The position numbers were made by a program, and so were the translations under genes. The notes beneath the pieces are model-generated. The model did not search any database, was not told the origin of the DNA, and saw nothing but the letters and a program-made list of their open reading frames with translations. DNA of 64,000 nt. Origin: Litchfieldia alkalitelluris (GTDB lineage Bacteria; Bacillota; Bacilli; Bacillales; Salisediminibacteriaceae). Within the stretch, counting starts at the first letter, position 1; each line of letters opens with the position of its first letter. This document shows, in pieces, positions 36,629 to 45,920 of the stretch. The DNA lies in assembly GCF_002153425.1 (NCBI RefSeq), contig NZ_KZ119600.1:967714-1031713 (forward strand), given 5' to 3'.

Positions 36629-38029
36629 ATGACTTCTTTTATTCACGAAGACTTTATTTTAAAGACCGAATCGGCTAAGGTTTTATACCACGATTACGCG
36701 AAGGATATGCCGATCTATGATTATCATTGCCACCTAAGTCCTAAGGAGATTGCTGAAAACCATCGTTTTAACAATCTAACGGAAATTTGGCTTCATGGAG
36801 ACCATTATAAATGGCGTGCCATGAGAACGTTGGGGATCGATGAGAAATTTATTACTGGAGATGCGAGTGATGAGGAGAAATTTAAGACCTGGGTAAAGGC
36901 TGTCCCTTATACGGTTGGAAATCCACTTTATCATTGGACCCATTTAGAGCTAAAACGATATTTTGATGTAGATGCTTTGTTAAGTGAAAAGACTGCTGAT
37001 GATATTTGGAAGCAATGTAACGAGAAGCTTCAAACGATGACGACGCAAGATATTATAAAAAAATCAGGAGTGAAGGTGATTTGTACGACAGATGATCCTG
37101 TAGATAATCTGGAACACCATCATGCAATAAAGGATAATCCAGCCATTGAAGCGCAGGTTCTTCCTACTTTTCGTCCTGATAAGGCACTAGAGGTGCAGCG
37201 AGAGAGCTTTAAAGGGTACGTGGACCAGCTGTTAAAAGTTGCTGGTGAAGAGTCAGTTACTTATGACGCATTATTAAGTGCTTTGGAAAAAAGAATGGTA
37301 TTTTTCCATGAAGCAGGTTGTAGGCTTTCTGACCATGGGATAGAAACTCTTCCTTATGTGGATTGTTCTTTGGAAGAAGCCTCTTCGATTTTTGAAAAGG
37401 CGATGTTGGGACATAACATTAGCTTAGAAGAAGAGGAAAAGTATAAAACATATACACTATTGTTTTTAGGAAGAAAATATCGTGAATTTGGCTGGGTAAT
37501 GCAGCTGCATATTGGTGCTGTCCGGAATAACAATGAGCGGATGTTTGATAAGCTAGGCCCAGATACAGGCTTTGATTCTATCCATGATTTTGATTTAGCG
37601 AAGCCACTAAATAGATTGATGAATGAGTTGGAAAAAAGCGATGTTTTACCAAAAACAATCATCTATACCTTAAATCCAAATCATAACTATACCATTGCTT
37701 CGGCCATAGGCAACTTTCAATCGTCTGAAACGAGAGGGAAAATCCAGTTTGGTTCGGGATGGTGGTTTAATGATCAGAAAGACGGTATGATCCGCCAAAT
37801 GACTGATTTAGCAAGTGTTGGTCTATTAAGTACCTTTGTTGGGATGCTTACTGACTCCCGCAGCTTTTTATCTTACACTCGTCATGAGTACTTTAGAAGA
37901 ATTCTATGTAACATTGTAGGTGGTTGGATGGAGAATGGGGAAGTACCGAAGGATTATGAGATGTTGGGTAAAATCGTTCAGGATATTTCGTACAATAATG
38001 CGGTGAAATACTTTGATATAGAAGTTTAA
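36629..38029 (+). CDS. uxaC: glucuronate/galacturonate (uronate) isomerase
   Basis: 466 residues, the usual length. It has the metal-binding MPIYDYHCHLSPKEIAEN, CTTDDPVDNLEHH, the active-site WVMQLHIGAVRNNN and GMLTDSRSFLSYTRHEYFRR. It converts D-galacturonate to D-tagaturonate and D-glucuronate to D-fructuronate. The ATG at 36629 has GAGGAGG before it; the frame is open upstream into the repeat but has no good start. Last gene of the GH43 operon; a terminator and the LacI gene follow in opposite orientation. Confidence 0.95.
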   Translation: MTSFIHEDFILKTESAKVLYHDYAKDMPIYDYHCHLSPKEIAENHRFNNLTEIWLHGDHYKWRAMRTLGIDEKFITGDASDEEKFKTWVKAVPYTVGNPLYHWTHLELKRYFDVDALLSEKTADDIWKQCNEKLQTMTTQDIIKKSGVKVICTTDDPVDNLEHHHAIKDNPAIEAQVLPTFRPDKALEVQRESFKGYVDQLLKVAGEESVTYDALLSALEKRMVFFHEAGCRLSDHGIETLPYVDCSLEEASSIFEKAMLGHNISLEEEEKYKTYTLLFLGRKYREFGWVMQLHIGAVRNNNERMFDKLGPDTGFDSIHDFDLAKPLNRLMNELEKSDVLPKTIIYTLNPNHNYTIASAIGNFQSSETRGKIQFGSGWWFNDQKDGMIRQMTDLASVGLLSTFVGMLTDSRSFLSYTRHEYFRRILCNIVGGWMENGEVPKDYEMLGKIVQDISYNNAVKYFDIEV

Positions 38030-38066
38030 GCATGTTTGATTAAAGGCTTTGGAAAAAGTATAAAAA

Positions 38067-38101
38067 GGAGGGAGTCACCACTGTAATGTTGGGACCCCCT
38101 C
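38067..38101. terminator. hairpin between uxaC and the LacI gene
   Basis: GAGGGAGTC pairs with GACCCCCTC (one mismatch) in a convergent gap. No long T-run follows on the plus strand; on the minus strand the stem is followed by CTTTTTATAC. Confidence 0.5.
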
Positions 38102-38106
38102 ACCTA

Positions 38107-39093
38107 TTATTCTTTAATAGTGCGGCAGGAATTAGTAATTTTTAACTCAGGTTCAAGAGTAATAGTATTACTAATTTCCTCTTTATTTATGACATCTATC
38201 AAAGTTTTTGCGACGTGCTCTGAAATCGTATCTAAAGGAACACCTACAGTTGATAAAGGAATGATTAAGTCTTCTCTTTGTGGAATGTTATCGTAACTGA
38301 TGATGGAAATATCTTCAGGTATGGATACATTCAGTTCTTGAGTAGCACGGATAATCCCTCTGGCCAAGTCTTGACTCCCACATATGATTGCAGTAGGGAT
38401 ATGTTCTGAATGGAGAATGTTCTTGGCAGCTAAATAACCATCGTATTGATCTAAACTATCTACTGATATGACTGCATTTGCAAAAGTATCTATCCCAAGG
38501 TCTGATACTGACTTTTGGAAGCTGTCTACTTTTTCCTCCTGAAGTCGATCTATCCCCTTGACGTTACCGATATATGATATTTTGCGATGGCCTTGCTGAT
38601 AAAGGTATTCTACAGCCAAGTGAATGGCCTGTTTCCTGTTCACGTCGATAATAGGGTACGGACTGTTCGGATCTGATAAACCATATGAGACAACAGGAAC
38701 GCTTGAAGAAGAAGTATATTCACTTTTATTGTTATCGTCAAAAACAAGAATCGCATCAACTTGGAACTGGTTAAATATTGTTACAGCCGTTTCGACAGGA
38801 TTGATAGAAAGCAGCGTTGTATAAGAAGCAGCTTCTAACTGTTCGTTAATCTTTGTAATTAATGCGGAAAGGGTAACTCTTTCGATCGTTGGCCAAACAA
38901 CACCAATCGTATTGGACTTTTTGGAAGCAAGTCTTCTCGCAGCTGCATTAGGCTGATAATTTAACTCCTTTGCAATGGCTATTATTTTTTTCTTCGTAGG
39001 TTCTTTGACAAGAGGGCTGTTCAGGAGTGCTTTTGACACGGTTGAATAGCTAACTCCAGCTGCTTTTGCAATATCTTTAATAGTAACTCCCAT
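38107..39093 (-). CDS. LacI-family transcriptional regulator of the hexuronate genes
   Basis: 328 residues. The N-terminal helix-turn-helix and hinge are clear: VTIKDIAKAAGVSYSTVSKA, then AKELNYQPNAAARRLASKKS. The periplasmic-binding-like effector domain starts with TIGVVWP and has the late SIISYDNIPQREDLIIPLST. It is divergent from uxaA with a 134-base gap that holds a CG-centred palindrome, so it probably represses uxaAB and itself. The same palindrome at the GH43-uxaC promoter suggests a second target. The inducer is probably a uronate or pathway intermediate. Confidence 0.9.
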   Translation of the reverse strand: MGVTIKDIAKAAGVSYSTVSKALLNSPLVKEPTKKKIIAIAKELNYQPNAAARRLASKKSNTIGVVWPTIERVTLSALITKINEQLEAASYTTLLSINPVETAVTIFNQFQVDAILVFDDNNKSEYTSSSSVPVVSYGLSDPNSPYPIIDVNRKQAIHLAVEYLYQQGHRKISYIGNVKGIDRLQEEKVDSFQKSVSDLGIDTFANAVISVDSLDQYDGYLAAKNILHSEHIPTAIICGSQDLARGIIRATQELNVSIPEDISIISYDNIPQREDLIIPLSTVGVPLDTISEHVAKTLIDVINKEEISNTITLEPELKITNSCRTIKE

Positions 39094-39161
39094 TTCTTTC
39101 CTCCAGAATATGTATTCTAATACGAAATCTATTATTTATAACCAAATCTTCTATTCGAAAA

Positions 39162-39175
39162 TAACTACGTTGTCA
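39162..39175. promoter_or_regulatory. operator between LacI gene and uxaA
   Basis: TAACTACGTTGTCA, an imperfect CG-centred palindrome that matches TAACAACGTTGTTA (31935-31948) at 12 of 14 positions. It lies about 50 bases before uxaA. Confidence 0.55.
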
Positions 39176-39227
39176 ATTTTACTATACCATATAAGGAAGT
39201 ATCAACACCTTTTAAAGGGAGGATGTT

Positions 39228-40736
39228 ATGGAAACGACCCATGTTATTACAGAGAAGGATAATGTTTTAGTCACTCTACAGGCATTAAGGGAAGGGGAAC
39301 AAATCACAGTAGGGAGCCGCAAACTTACGCTGAATGGAGATGTGCCAGTCGGCCATAAAATTGCTCTCCAAACCATACCGGATAATGGGGACATTATAAA
39401 ATATGGCTATCCGATTGGTAAAGCAACAAAGGAGATAATACCTGGTGACTGGGTTCACACTCACAATATGAAGACAAAGCTGAGCGGGACACAAGAGTAC
39501 GAATACAAGCCAACCCAGACTCAAATTAGGGGCAACGCCAACGCGTCTACTTCCATTGAAGAAAGAACTTTTCAAGGTTATGTTCGGAAAAATGGAGAAG
39601 TGGGAATTCGAAATGAAATCTGGATCATCAACACCGTTGGTTGCATTAATAAAGCATGTGAGATGATTGCCAAGAGGGCAAATGAGCAGTATAAGAGTGA
39701 AAACATAGATGGTGTATTCCATTATCCTCATTTATTTGGATGTTCTCAACTAGGTGATGATCTTCATAATACGCAAAAAATATTAAGTAATCTCGTTCAT
39801 CATCCCAATGCGGCAGGGATATTAGTAATGGGCCTTGGATGCGAGAACAATTATATTGAGGAGTTTAAGAAGGTAATTGGTGAGTACGATGGGGAACGAG
39901 TAAGATTTATTGAGGCACAAAGGGTAGATGACGAGTTTGAAGTGGCAATGGAATTATTGGACGACTTAGTTAATTATGCTAAAACTTTTGAACGTCAACC
40001 TGTCCCTATATCGAAGCTAAAAGTAGGCTTAAAGTGTGGTGGATCTGATAGTTTTTCAGGGATAACAGGGAATCCATTACTTGGCGCTTTCTCAGATAGA
40101 CTTATATCATACGGCGGATCTACAGTATTGACCGAAACACCAGAATTATTTGGTGCAGAGCAGATCCTAATGGCGCGGGCAAAAAATGAAGTCGTATTTA
40201 CTAAAATAGTAGACTTAGTTAATGATTTTAAGGAGTATTTCTTAAGGCACGATCAACCGGTCTATGAAAATCCTTCTCCTGGTAACAAAAAAGGTGGGAT
40301 AACTACGCTAGAGGAGAAGTCTTTAGGGAATGTTCAAAAGGGAGGTTTCGCTGAAGTGGTAGATGTGATTCCATACGGAGATAGGGTGAGTGAGAATGGC
40401 TTAACCTTACTACAAGGACCAGGTAATGATCTCGTTTCAGTAACCGCCCTAGCTGCATCTGGTGCCCATATCGTTCTTTTTACAACAGGTAGGGGGACGC
40501 CATTTGGCGGACCAGTTCCTACAGTTAAAATATCAACCAATACAGCTCTGTACAAGAAGAAACAGAATTGGATTGATTATAATGCGGGTATTTTGTTAGA
40601 AGGTAAATCGAAAGATGAAGTATCAAAGGAGTTCTTTGATTCTATCATTCAGCTTGCTTCAGGAGAAACGCAGGCTAAAAACGAGAAGTTTGGATTTAAA
40701 GAGATTTCAATATTTAAAGATGGCGTTATACTTTAA
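39228..40736 (+). CDS. uxaA: altronate dehydratase
   Basis: 502 residues. An N-terminal SAF domain (about 1-95, GHKIALQTIPDNGDIIKYGY) is followed by the catalytic UxaA domain with FQGYVRKNGEVGIRNEIWII, HLFGCSQLGDD, GLGCENN and GLKCGGSDSFSGITGNPLLG; the conserved cysteines of an iron enzyme are present. It dehydrates D-altronate to 2-keto-3-deoxygluconate. The ATG follows AAGGGAGGATGTT. First gene of uxaA-uxaB-transporter, divergent from the LacI regulator. Confidence 0.95.
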   Translation: METTHVITEKDNVLVTLQALREGEQITVGSRKLTLNGDVPVGHKIALQTIPDNGDIIKYGYPIGKATKEIIPGDWVHTHNMKTKLSGTQEYEYKPTQTQIRGNANASTSIEERTFQGYVRKNGEVGIRNEIWIINTVGCINKACEMIAKRANEQYKSENIDGVFHYPHLFGCSQLGDDLHNTQKILSNLVHHPNAAGILVMGLGCENNYIEEFKKVIGEYDGERVRFIEAQRVDDEFEVAMELLDDLVNYAKTFERQPVPISKLKVGLKCGGSDSFSGITGNPLLGAFSDRLISYGGSTVLTETPELFGAEQILMARAKNEVVFTKIVDLVNDFKEYFLRHDQPVYENPSPGNKKGGITTLEEKSLGNVQKGGFAEVVDVIPYGDRVSENGLTLLQGPGNDLVSVTALAASGAHIVLFTTGRGTPFGGPVPTVKISTNTALYKKKQNWIDYNAGILLEGKSKDEVSKEFFDSIIQLASGETQAKNEKFGFKEISIFKDGVIL

Positions 40737-40766
40737 TAGAGTTGCGGAAAAAAGATGATGAAGCTG

Positions 40767-40800
40767 TTGGGAAAGGGGTGGGCTCACCTACTCTTCCCAA
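40767..40800 (+). promoter_or_regulatory. intercistronic hairpin between uxaA and uxaB
   Basis: TTGGGAA and TTCCCAA, with an inner GGTG/CACC, make a stable stem 25 bases before uxaB. No T-run follows. It may be an mRNA-stability or attenuation element. Confidence 0.45.
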
Positions 40801-40825
40801 AACTTTATAAGAGGAGTATTTGATA

Positions 40826-42352
40826 ATGACTAAACTAAATGCAGCATTACTAGAAAAGGGAGATTTTCCTGATAAAGACAGCGTGACATGGAATCGACAA
40901 CTACCTGAAAAAGCCATTCAATTTGGCCAAGGGAACTTCATGCGTGGATATTTAGATTGGATGCTTCATCAAATGAATAAAAAAGGTCTGTTCAATGGTA
41001 ATGTCGTAGTCGTACAGCCAGCTTCTACGGGGACAGTTATTCCTAAGTTAAATGAACAGGACGGATTGTATACTGTTATTCTTAGGGGAATGGAGAATGG
41101 TGCTGTCGTTGATAAAAGCGAAGTGATTACATCAATCTCTCGAGGCCTTAATGCGAGACAGGAGTGGCATAAAGTTCTCGAAGTTGCTGAATCTACTGAT
41201 TTAGAATTTGTCTTCTCAAATACGACAGAAGCTGGTATAACGTATGTGTGTGAGGACTATCACGAAGGAGAAGTTCCAGAATCATTTCCAGGAAAGCTCA
41301 CTGTATTTTTGTATCACAGGTATAACGCTTTGGGCGGCGATAAAAAAACTGGTTTAACGATAGTACCTTGTGAATTGGTTGACGAGAATGGTAAAAAATT
41401 AAAGGAGCTAGTTTTAAAGAAGGCAGAGGATTGGAAGTTTCCCGGGAAATTTGCCGAATGGATCGAAAGGGACAATCAATTTTGTGATACGTTGGTGGAT
41501 CGAATTGTTACAGGTTTTCCAAAGGAGGCTGTGGAAGAGTTTAATAAGAGACTAGGCTATGAAGATGAGTTTATCACTCTAGGAGAGCCTTATCATATGC
41601 TGGCCATTGAAGCACCTAGATCTGTTAAGGAGAAACTCCCATTTCATGAAGCAGGATTAAATGTCTTCTGGGAAGATATCAAGCCACATCGGGAATTGAA
41701 GGTTCGACTATTAAATGGACCTCATACAATGATGTTTTCCGTTGCATTTTTATATGGTGTTGATACGGTACTGGAAGTAATGGAAAACGACGTCTTAAGC
41801 AAATTCGTCGAGCTAGCATTCTCTGAAATTTCTCCAACTGTGCTTGCAGACGAGAAAGTGAAGGAGCAATTTATTGAAGCGGTTAAGGAAAGGTTTTTAA
41901 ATCCATATAATAAACATTATCTTACGGATATTGGCTTAAATGCAGTTTTTAAATATAGAGCTAGATTATTGCCAACATTAAAGCGGTATGTAGACCTGAA
42001 GGGGGAGTTACCGCAAGCTATTGTATTCTCCTTAGCAGCTATGCTGTCATACATCCGTCCAGACCATGAAGTTGGTGGAGAGCTAGTTGGAATTCGAAAT
42101 GGTGTGGAATATGCAATCCGTGATAACGGGGTTGTATTGGAGAAGGTGACGGAAGGTTGGAACTGTGTCGAGAGAGATGAAGCACGAGTAAAGGACTTTG
42201 TTACATCTTTCTTATCTGAGAAGGAAATCTGGGGAGAAGATTTGACGGAGATCCCTGGTCTATCAGAGACAGTGACGGAAAATGTAACAATGATTTTAAA
42301 GAATGGCATGGAGAGTTGTGTTAAAAAACTTGTAGGGCGCCCCTTAATATGA
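40826..42352 (+). CDS. uxaB: tagaturonate reductase
   Basis: About 508 residues of the mannitol dehydrogenase family. The N-terminal IQFGQGNFMRGYLDWMLHQM is the nucleotide-binding signature of the polyol/uronate branch. DTLVDRIVTGFP and the central KVRLLNGPHTMMFSVAFLYG (with the catalytic Lys of the Kx5H pattern) are intact. It reduces D-tagaturonate to D-altronate with NADH. The ATG at 40826 has GAGGAG 9 bases upstream. UxaB rather than UxuB fits the neighbouring UxaA, so galacturonate is the predicted substrate branch. Confidence 0.9.
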   Translation: MTKLNAALLEKGDFPDKDSVTWNRQLPEKAIQFGQGNFMRGYLDWMLHQMNKKGLFNGNVVVVQPASTGTVIPKLNEQDGLYTVILRGMENGAVVDKSEVITSISRGLNARQEWHKVLEVAESTDLEFVFSNTTEAGITYVCEDYHEGEVPESFPGKLTVFLYHRYNALGGDKKTGLTIVPCELVDENGKKLKELVLKKAEDWKFPGKFAEWIERDNQFCDTLVDRIVTGFPKEAVEEFNKRLGYEDEFITLGEPYHMLAIEAPRSVKEKLPFHEAGLNVFWEDIKPHRELKVRLLNGPHTMMFSVAFLYGVDTVLEVMENDVLSKFVELAFSEISPTVLADEKVKEQFIEAVKERFLNPYNKHYLTDIGLNAVFKYRARLLPTLKRYVDLKGELPQAIVFSLAAMLSYIRPDHEVGGELVGIRNGVEYAIRDNGVVLEKVTEGWNCVERDEARVKDFVTSFLSEKEIWGEDLTEIPGLSETVTENVTMILKNGMESCVKKLVGRPLI

Positions 42353-42397
42353 ATGCATGGTAAAATAGATTGAGACTACACATCGGGAGATTTTATC

Positions 42398-43336
42398 ATG
42401 TTGATTAACAAATTCATTGAAAAAAGAATGGCAGTGCTTACGCCAATCGTGATGGCAATAGGCATTCTTGGTTCTACATATATAGAATCTATTGCATTTT
42501 TAATCCCATACTTGTTTGCATTTATGACCTTCGCAAGCAGTATAGGAATTCATGGGAAAAATATTGTGGAAGTGGCCCGTTCGCCACTTCCTGTTATTAT
42601 TTGTTTACTTATTCTTCAAGTGATCATGCCTGGGGTTGCCTATGGTGTCGGCAATCTTCTTTTTGCTGGTGAGCCAGACACAATTACAGGTTTAGTTCTA
42701 GCCTTTACTATCCCAACTGCGATTGCAAGCTTAATTTGGGTATCGTTGAATAACGGGAATTCATCATTAACTCTTTCAATCGTATTTATTAATTCTTTAC
42801 TAGCACCACTGTTCATTCCATTTACCATCTATACTCTATTTAGAGCCACAGTTATGGTTGATGTGGGACAATTAATGTTGGGTCTATTATGGATGATAGT
42901 CCTGCCAACTTTAGCAGGAATAACATTAAATACATGGAGTGGCGGTACGCTAAAAACAAAGTGGGGATTACTAACCCCCATTGCAAGAATCACCTTACTT
43001 GTGGTCATTTTAATTAATGGCTCTGTAGTAGCACCTTATTTTAAAGAAGAGTTAAGCATGAAAGTAATCTTTGTCACAATAACAGTTCTTAGTCTAGCAA
43101 TTCTAGCTTATTTCATTGGCTATTTCATCTCCAAATTAATGAAGTTCCCTAAAAAAACAGTTATTAGCGTTGTCATCACAAGTGGCATGAGAAACATTGG
43201 AATGGGTTCTGCCATTGCTATTTTATATTTTACACCAGCAGTAGCATTGCCTGTTATTGTAGGAACACTGTTTCAGCAAATCCTAGCATCGATTTTCAGT
43301 AAAGTATTGTTTAAAAGAGGTATTGATAAATATTGA
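42398..43336 (+). CDS. bile acid:sodium symporter (BASS) family transporter
   Basis: A 312-residue membrane protein with nine or ten helices. It shows the BASS pattern: a first helix pair ending in FMTFASSIGIHG, a central APLFIPF-type crossover, and late ITSGMRNIGMGSAIAILYF, the conserved G-M-R-N motif near the sodium site. BASS proteins carry organic anions with Na+. It lies 45 bases after uxaB on the same strand, so it may carry a hexuronate or 2-keto-3-deoxygluconate. That substrate is inference. Confidence 0.75.
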   Translation: MLINKFIEKRMAVLTPIVMAIGILGSTYIESIAFLIPYLFAFMTFASSIGIHGKNIVEVARSPLPVIICLLILQVIMPGVAYGVGNLLFAGEPDTITGLVLAFTIPTAIASLIWVSLNNGNSSLTLSIVFINSLLAPLFIPFTIYTLFRATVMVDVGQLMLGLLWMIVLPTLAGITLNTWSGGTLKTKWGLLTPIARITLLVVILINGSVVAPYFKEELSMKVIFVTITVLSLAILAYFIGYFISKLMKFPKKTVISVVITSGMRNIGMGSAIAILYFTPAVALPVIVGTLFQQILASIFSKVLFKRGIDKY

Positions 43337-43482
43337 GTGGATATCTGCTTAGGGGAGGGGGGACGGAAAAGAGAGTATACCGAAGTTTGTTTCCATCAAA
43401 AGCTTATTTAAGGATAGGTTACTCGAATGAAAATGTATGTGTGTGCTGAAAATGGGAAATTTAAGTGTGAGGTGAAGTTTCC

Positions 43483-43680
43483 ATGAGTAAAAAAGATGGA
43501 AGACAAGAATTTTTGCAAGCCGCCATCGATCAAGAAGAGGAAATGATGCGTACATATTTAATTGAAGCGGAAAGGGTTCATGATGACGATGAACTAAAGT
43601 TGAGGCTCAGGGAATTTGCAGAAGGAAATGCAAAACGCTCTCGACAACTAATTGATGAATTAGATGATTTATCAAATTAA
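43483..43680 (+). CDS. small acidic helical hypothetical protein (65 aa)
   Basis: 65 residues, strongly charged and probably all helical (FLQAAIDQEEEMMRTYLIEA, then LRLREFAEGNAKRSRQLIDE). The pattern of EE..M.R.Y followed by a second helix with H/N/R residues looks like half of a ferritin-like bundle. ATG start after GTGAGGTGAAG. It stands 146 bases after the BASS gene and just before the largest hairpin array. No function known. Confidence 0.55.
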   Translation: MSKKDGRQEFLQAAIDQEEEMMRTYLIEAERVHDDDELKLRLREFAEGNAKRSRQLIDELDDLSN

Positions 43681-43808
43681 ATTATGGTAAAAAGATAGAA
43701 GTCCTTGCCAATAGGTTTGGACTTTTTAGTTGATGGAAAATTCAAAAAAAAATGAGGGGGCTTTTGAATAGTTAGTTGTGTTTGTTTGGGAGTTTCTTAG
43801 AAGAACAA

Positions 43809-44745
43809 GGAATAGTGCTCGAAAGCCTTGTTTGGCGGGTGCTTCGGGCACTAACATCACGGAATAGTTCCCGAAGGCCTTGTCTGGCGGGTGCTTCGGG
43901 CACTAACATCACGGAATAGTGCCCGAAGCCCTTGTTTGATGGGTGCTTCGGGCACTATCGACACGAAATAGTGCTCGAAAGCCTTGGTTGGCGGGTGCTT
44001 CGGGCACTAACATCACGGAATAGTTCCCGAAGGCCTTGTCTGGCGGGTGCTTCGGGCACTAACATCACGGAATAGTGCCCGAAGCCCTTGTTTGATGGGT
44101 GCTTCGGGCACTATCGACACGAAATAGTGCTCGAAAGCCCTCGTGTCGAAGCATCTTCGGGCACTATGACCAAGAAATAGTTCCCGAAGGCCTTGTCTGG
44201 CGGGTGCTTCGAGCACTAACATCACGGAATGGTGCCCGAAGCCCTCGTGTCGAAGCATCTTCGGGCACTATCGACACGAAATAGTGCTCGAAAGCCTTGG
44301 TTCGAAGCATCTCCGGGCACTAACATCACGGAATAGTGCTCGAAATCCTTGTTTGGCGGGTGCTTCGGGCACTAACATCACGGAATAGTTCCCGAAGGCC
44401 TTGTCTGGCGGGTGCTTCGGGCACTAACATCACGGAATAGTGCTCGAAGCCCTCGTGTCGAAGCATCTTCGGGCACTATCGACACGAAATAGTGCTCGAA
44501 AGCCTTGGTTCGAAGCATCTTCGGGCACTAACATCACGGAATAGTGCCCGAAGCCCTCGCCAGGTCGTTGCTCTGGGCACTATGAACCGGAAATAGTGCC
44601 CGAAGCGCTCGTCTCACAGTTGCTCTGGGCATTATGAACAAGGAATGGTGCCCGAAGCCCTCGCCAGGTCGTTGCTCCGGGCACTATGAACCGGAAATAG
44701 TGCCCGAAAAGCTAGGTTCGTAGTTGCTCCGGGCACTATCGACAC
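43809..44745. repeat. tandem hairpin array 3: about eighteen units of 52 bp
   Basis: CTTCGGGCAC-type cores recur from 43842 to 44727 with a period of 52 bases (once 53). A full unit holds GCTTCGGGCACTA and TAGTGCCCGAAGC, a 13-bp perfect inverted repeat around ACATCACGGA or TCGACACGAA. Units vary by G/T and C/T changes that mostly keep pairing. A three-unit block of 156 bp (about 43835-43985) is repeated almost exactly at 43991-44141. The array fills the convergent gap 43681-44882; the rest of the gap shows nothing else apart from the terminator at 44843. Confidence 0.92.
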
Positions 44746-44842
44746 ACAAAAAAAGCTCCCCAAGCACCAGACTCGCAGCCACTCCAGCCACTAAAGCCAA
44801 GTTTCACTTCCATTTTAGAAGCAGTATCTATCATTGCAAATC

Positions 44843-44871
44843 AAAAAAACCAGGCAGACTGCCCGGTTTTT
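44843..44871 (-). terminator. terminator of the opp operon
   Basis: On the minus strand, AAAACCGGGCAG tct CTGCCTGGTTTT followed by TTTG, just 12 bases after the oppF stop. Confidence 0.75.
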
Positions 44872-44882
44872 CTACTTCTTCA

Positions 44883-45920
44883 TTATCGAACTTTCGTAAT
44901 ATCTTTCGTTGGCTTGTGTTCACCAGTTTCAATTTCTTTAGCATAGTGACAAGCTGCTTCATGTCCTTCAGTCATATGAGACAATGACTCAAGTACAGGA
45001 AGTTCTTCTTTACATTTATCTGTTGCAAATGGACATCTTGTATGGAAACGACATCCAGTTGGTGGATCAATTGGAGAAGGAATATCTCCTTGTAATAGGA
45101 TTCTTTCCTTTTTGATCTCAGGATCTGGAACTGGTATAGCTGATAACAAAGCTTTTGTATAAGGGTGTTGCGGGTTTTCAAAGATTGATTCTTTGTCGCC
45201 AATTTCAACAATTTTCCCTAAATACATTACGATAATCCGATCAGAAATATGACGAACTACACCTAAATCATGGGAGATGAACAAGTAAGTTAAATTCATT
45301 TCCCTTTGGAACCTCTGTAATAAGTTCAATACTTGGGCTTGGATGGAAACGTCTAAGGCAGAAACTGCTTCATCACAGATAATAAGCTTTGGATCGACAG
45401 ATAATGCTCGGGCAATACCAATTCTTTGTCGTTGACCACCAGAGAATTCATGTGGGAAACGATCTGCTTGGAATGGTTGTAAACCGACAGTTTTCATTAA
45501 TTCAGCAATACGGTCATCACGATCTGATTTTGGTACAACGTTCTGAATCTCCATTGCTTCATTTAAAATTTGTCTAACAGTCTGTCTAGGGTTTAAGGAA
45601 GCATATGGATCCTGGAAAATGATCTGCATATCTTTACGCATTTTACGCATTTGTTTTTTGTTTAAAGAAACTAAGTCAACACCGTCAAACTCAACTTTTC
45701 CGGAAGTCGGTGTATCTAATCGTAAAATCGCACGTCCAGTTGTTGATTTACCACAACCAGATTCCCCTACGATACTTACTGTTTCACCTTCATAAACAGT
45801 AAATGAAACGTCATCAACCGCCTTTACATTGTTTACCGTACGACCAAAGATACCACCTTTAATTGGGAAGTATTGCTTTAAGTTTTCAACGCTTAATAGT
45901 TCTTTATTTTTGCGGTTCAT
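44883..45920 (-). CDS. oligopeptide/dipeptide ABC transporter ATP-binding protein (OppF-type)
   Basis: A 345-residue ABC ATPase. Walker A is GESGCGKST, the signature FSGGQRQRIGIARAL, Walker B LIICDEAVSALDVS, and the switch His is in ISHDLG. The C-terminal oligopeptide/dipeptide-type extension carries cysteines (GCRFHTRCPFATDKCKEE) that may bind an iron-sulfur cluster. The start ATG lies 9 bases after GGAGGTG and overlaps the OppD gene by 17 bases. It would pair with OppD to drive the OppBC channel. Confidence 0.93.
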   Translation of the reverse strand: MNRKNKELLSVENLKQYFPIKGGIFGRTVNNVKAVDDVSFTVYEGETVSIVGESGCGKSTTGRAILRLDTPTSGKVEFDGVDLVSLNKKQMRKMRKDMQIIFQDPYASLNPRQTVRQILNEAMEIQNVVPKSDRDDRIAELMKTVGLQPFQADRFPHEFSGGQRQRIGIARALSVDPKLIICDEAVSALDVSIQAQVLNLLQRFQREMNLTYLFISHDLGVVRHISDRIIVMYLGKIVEIGDKESIFENPQHPYTKALLSAIPVPDPEIKKERILLQGDIPSPIDPPTGCRFHTRCPFATDKCKEELPVLESLSHMTEGHEAACHYAKEIETGEHKPTKDITKVR

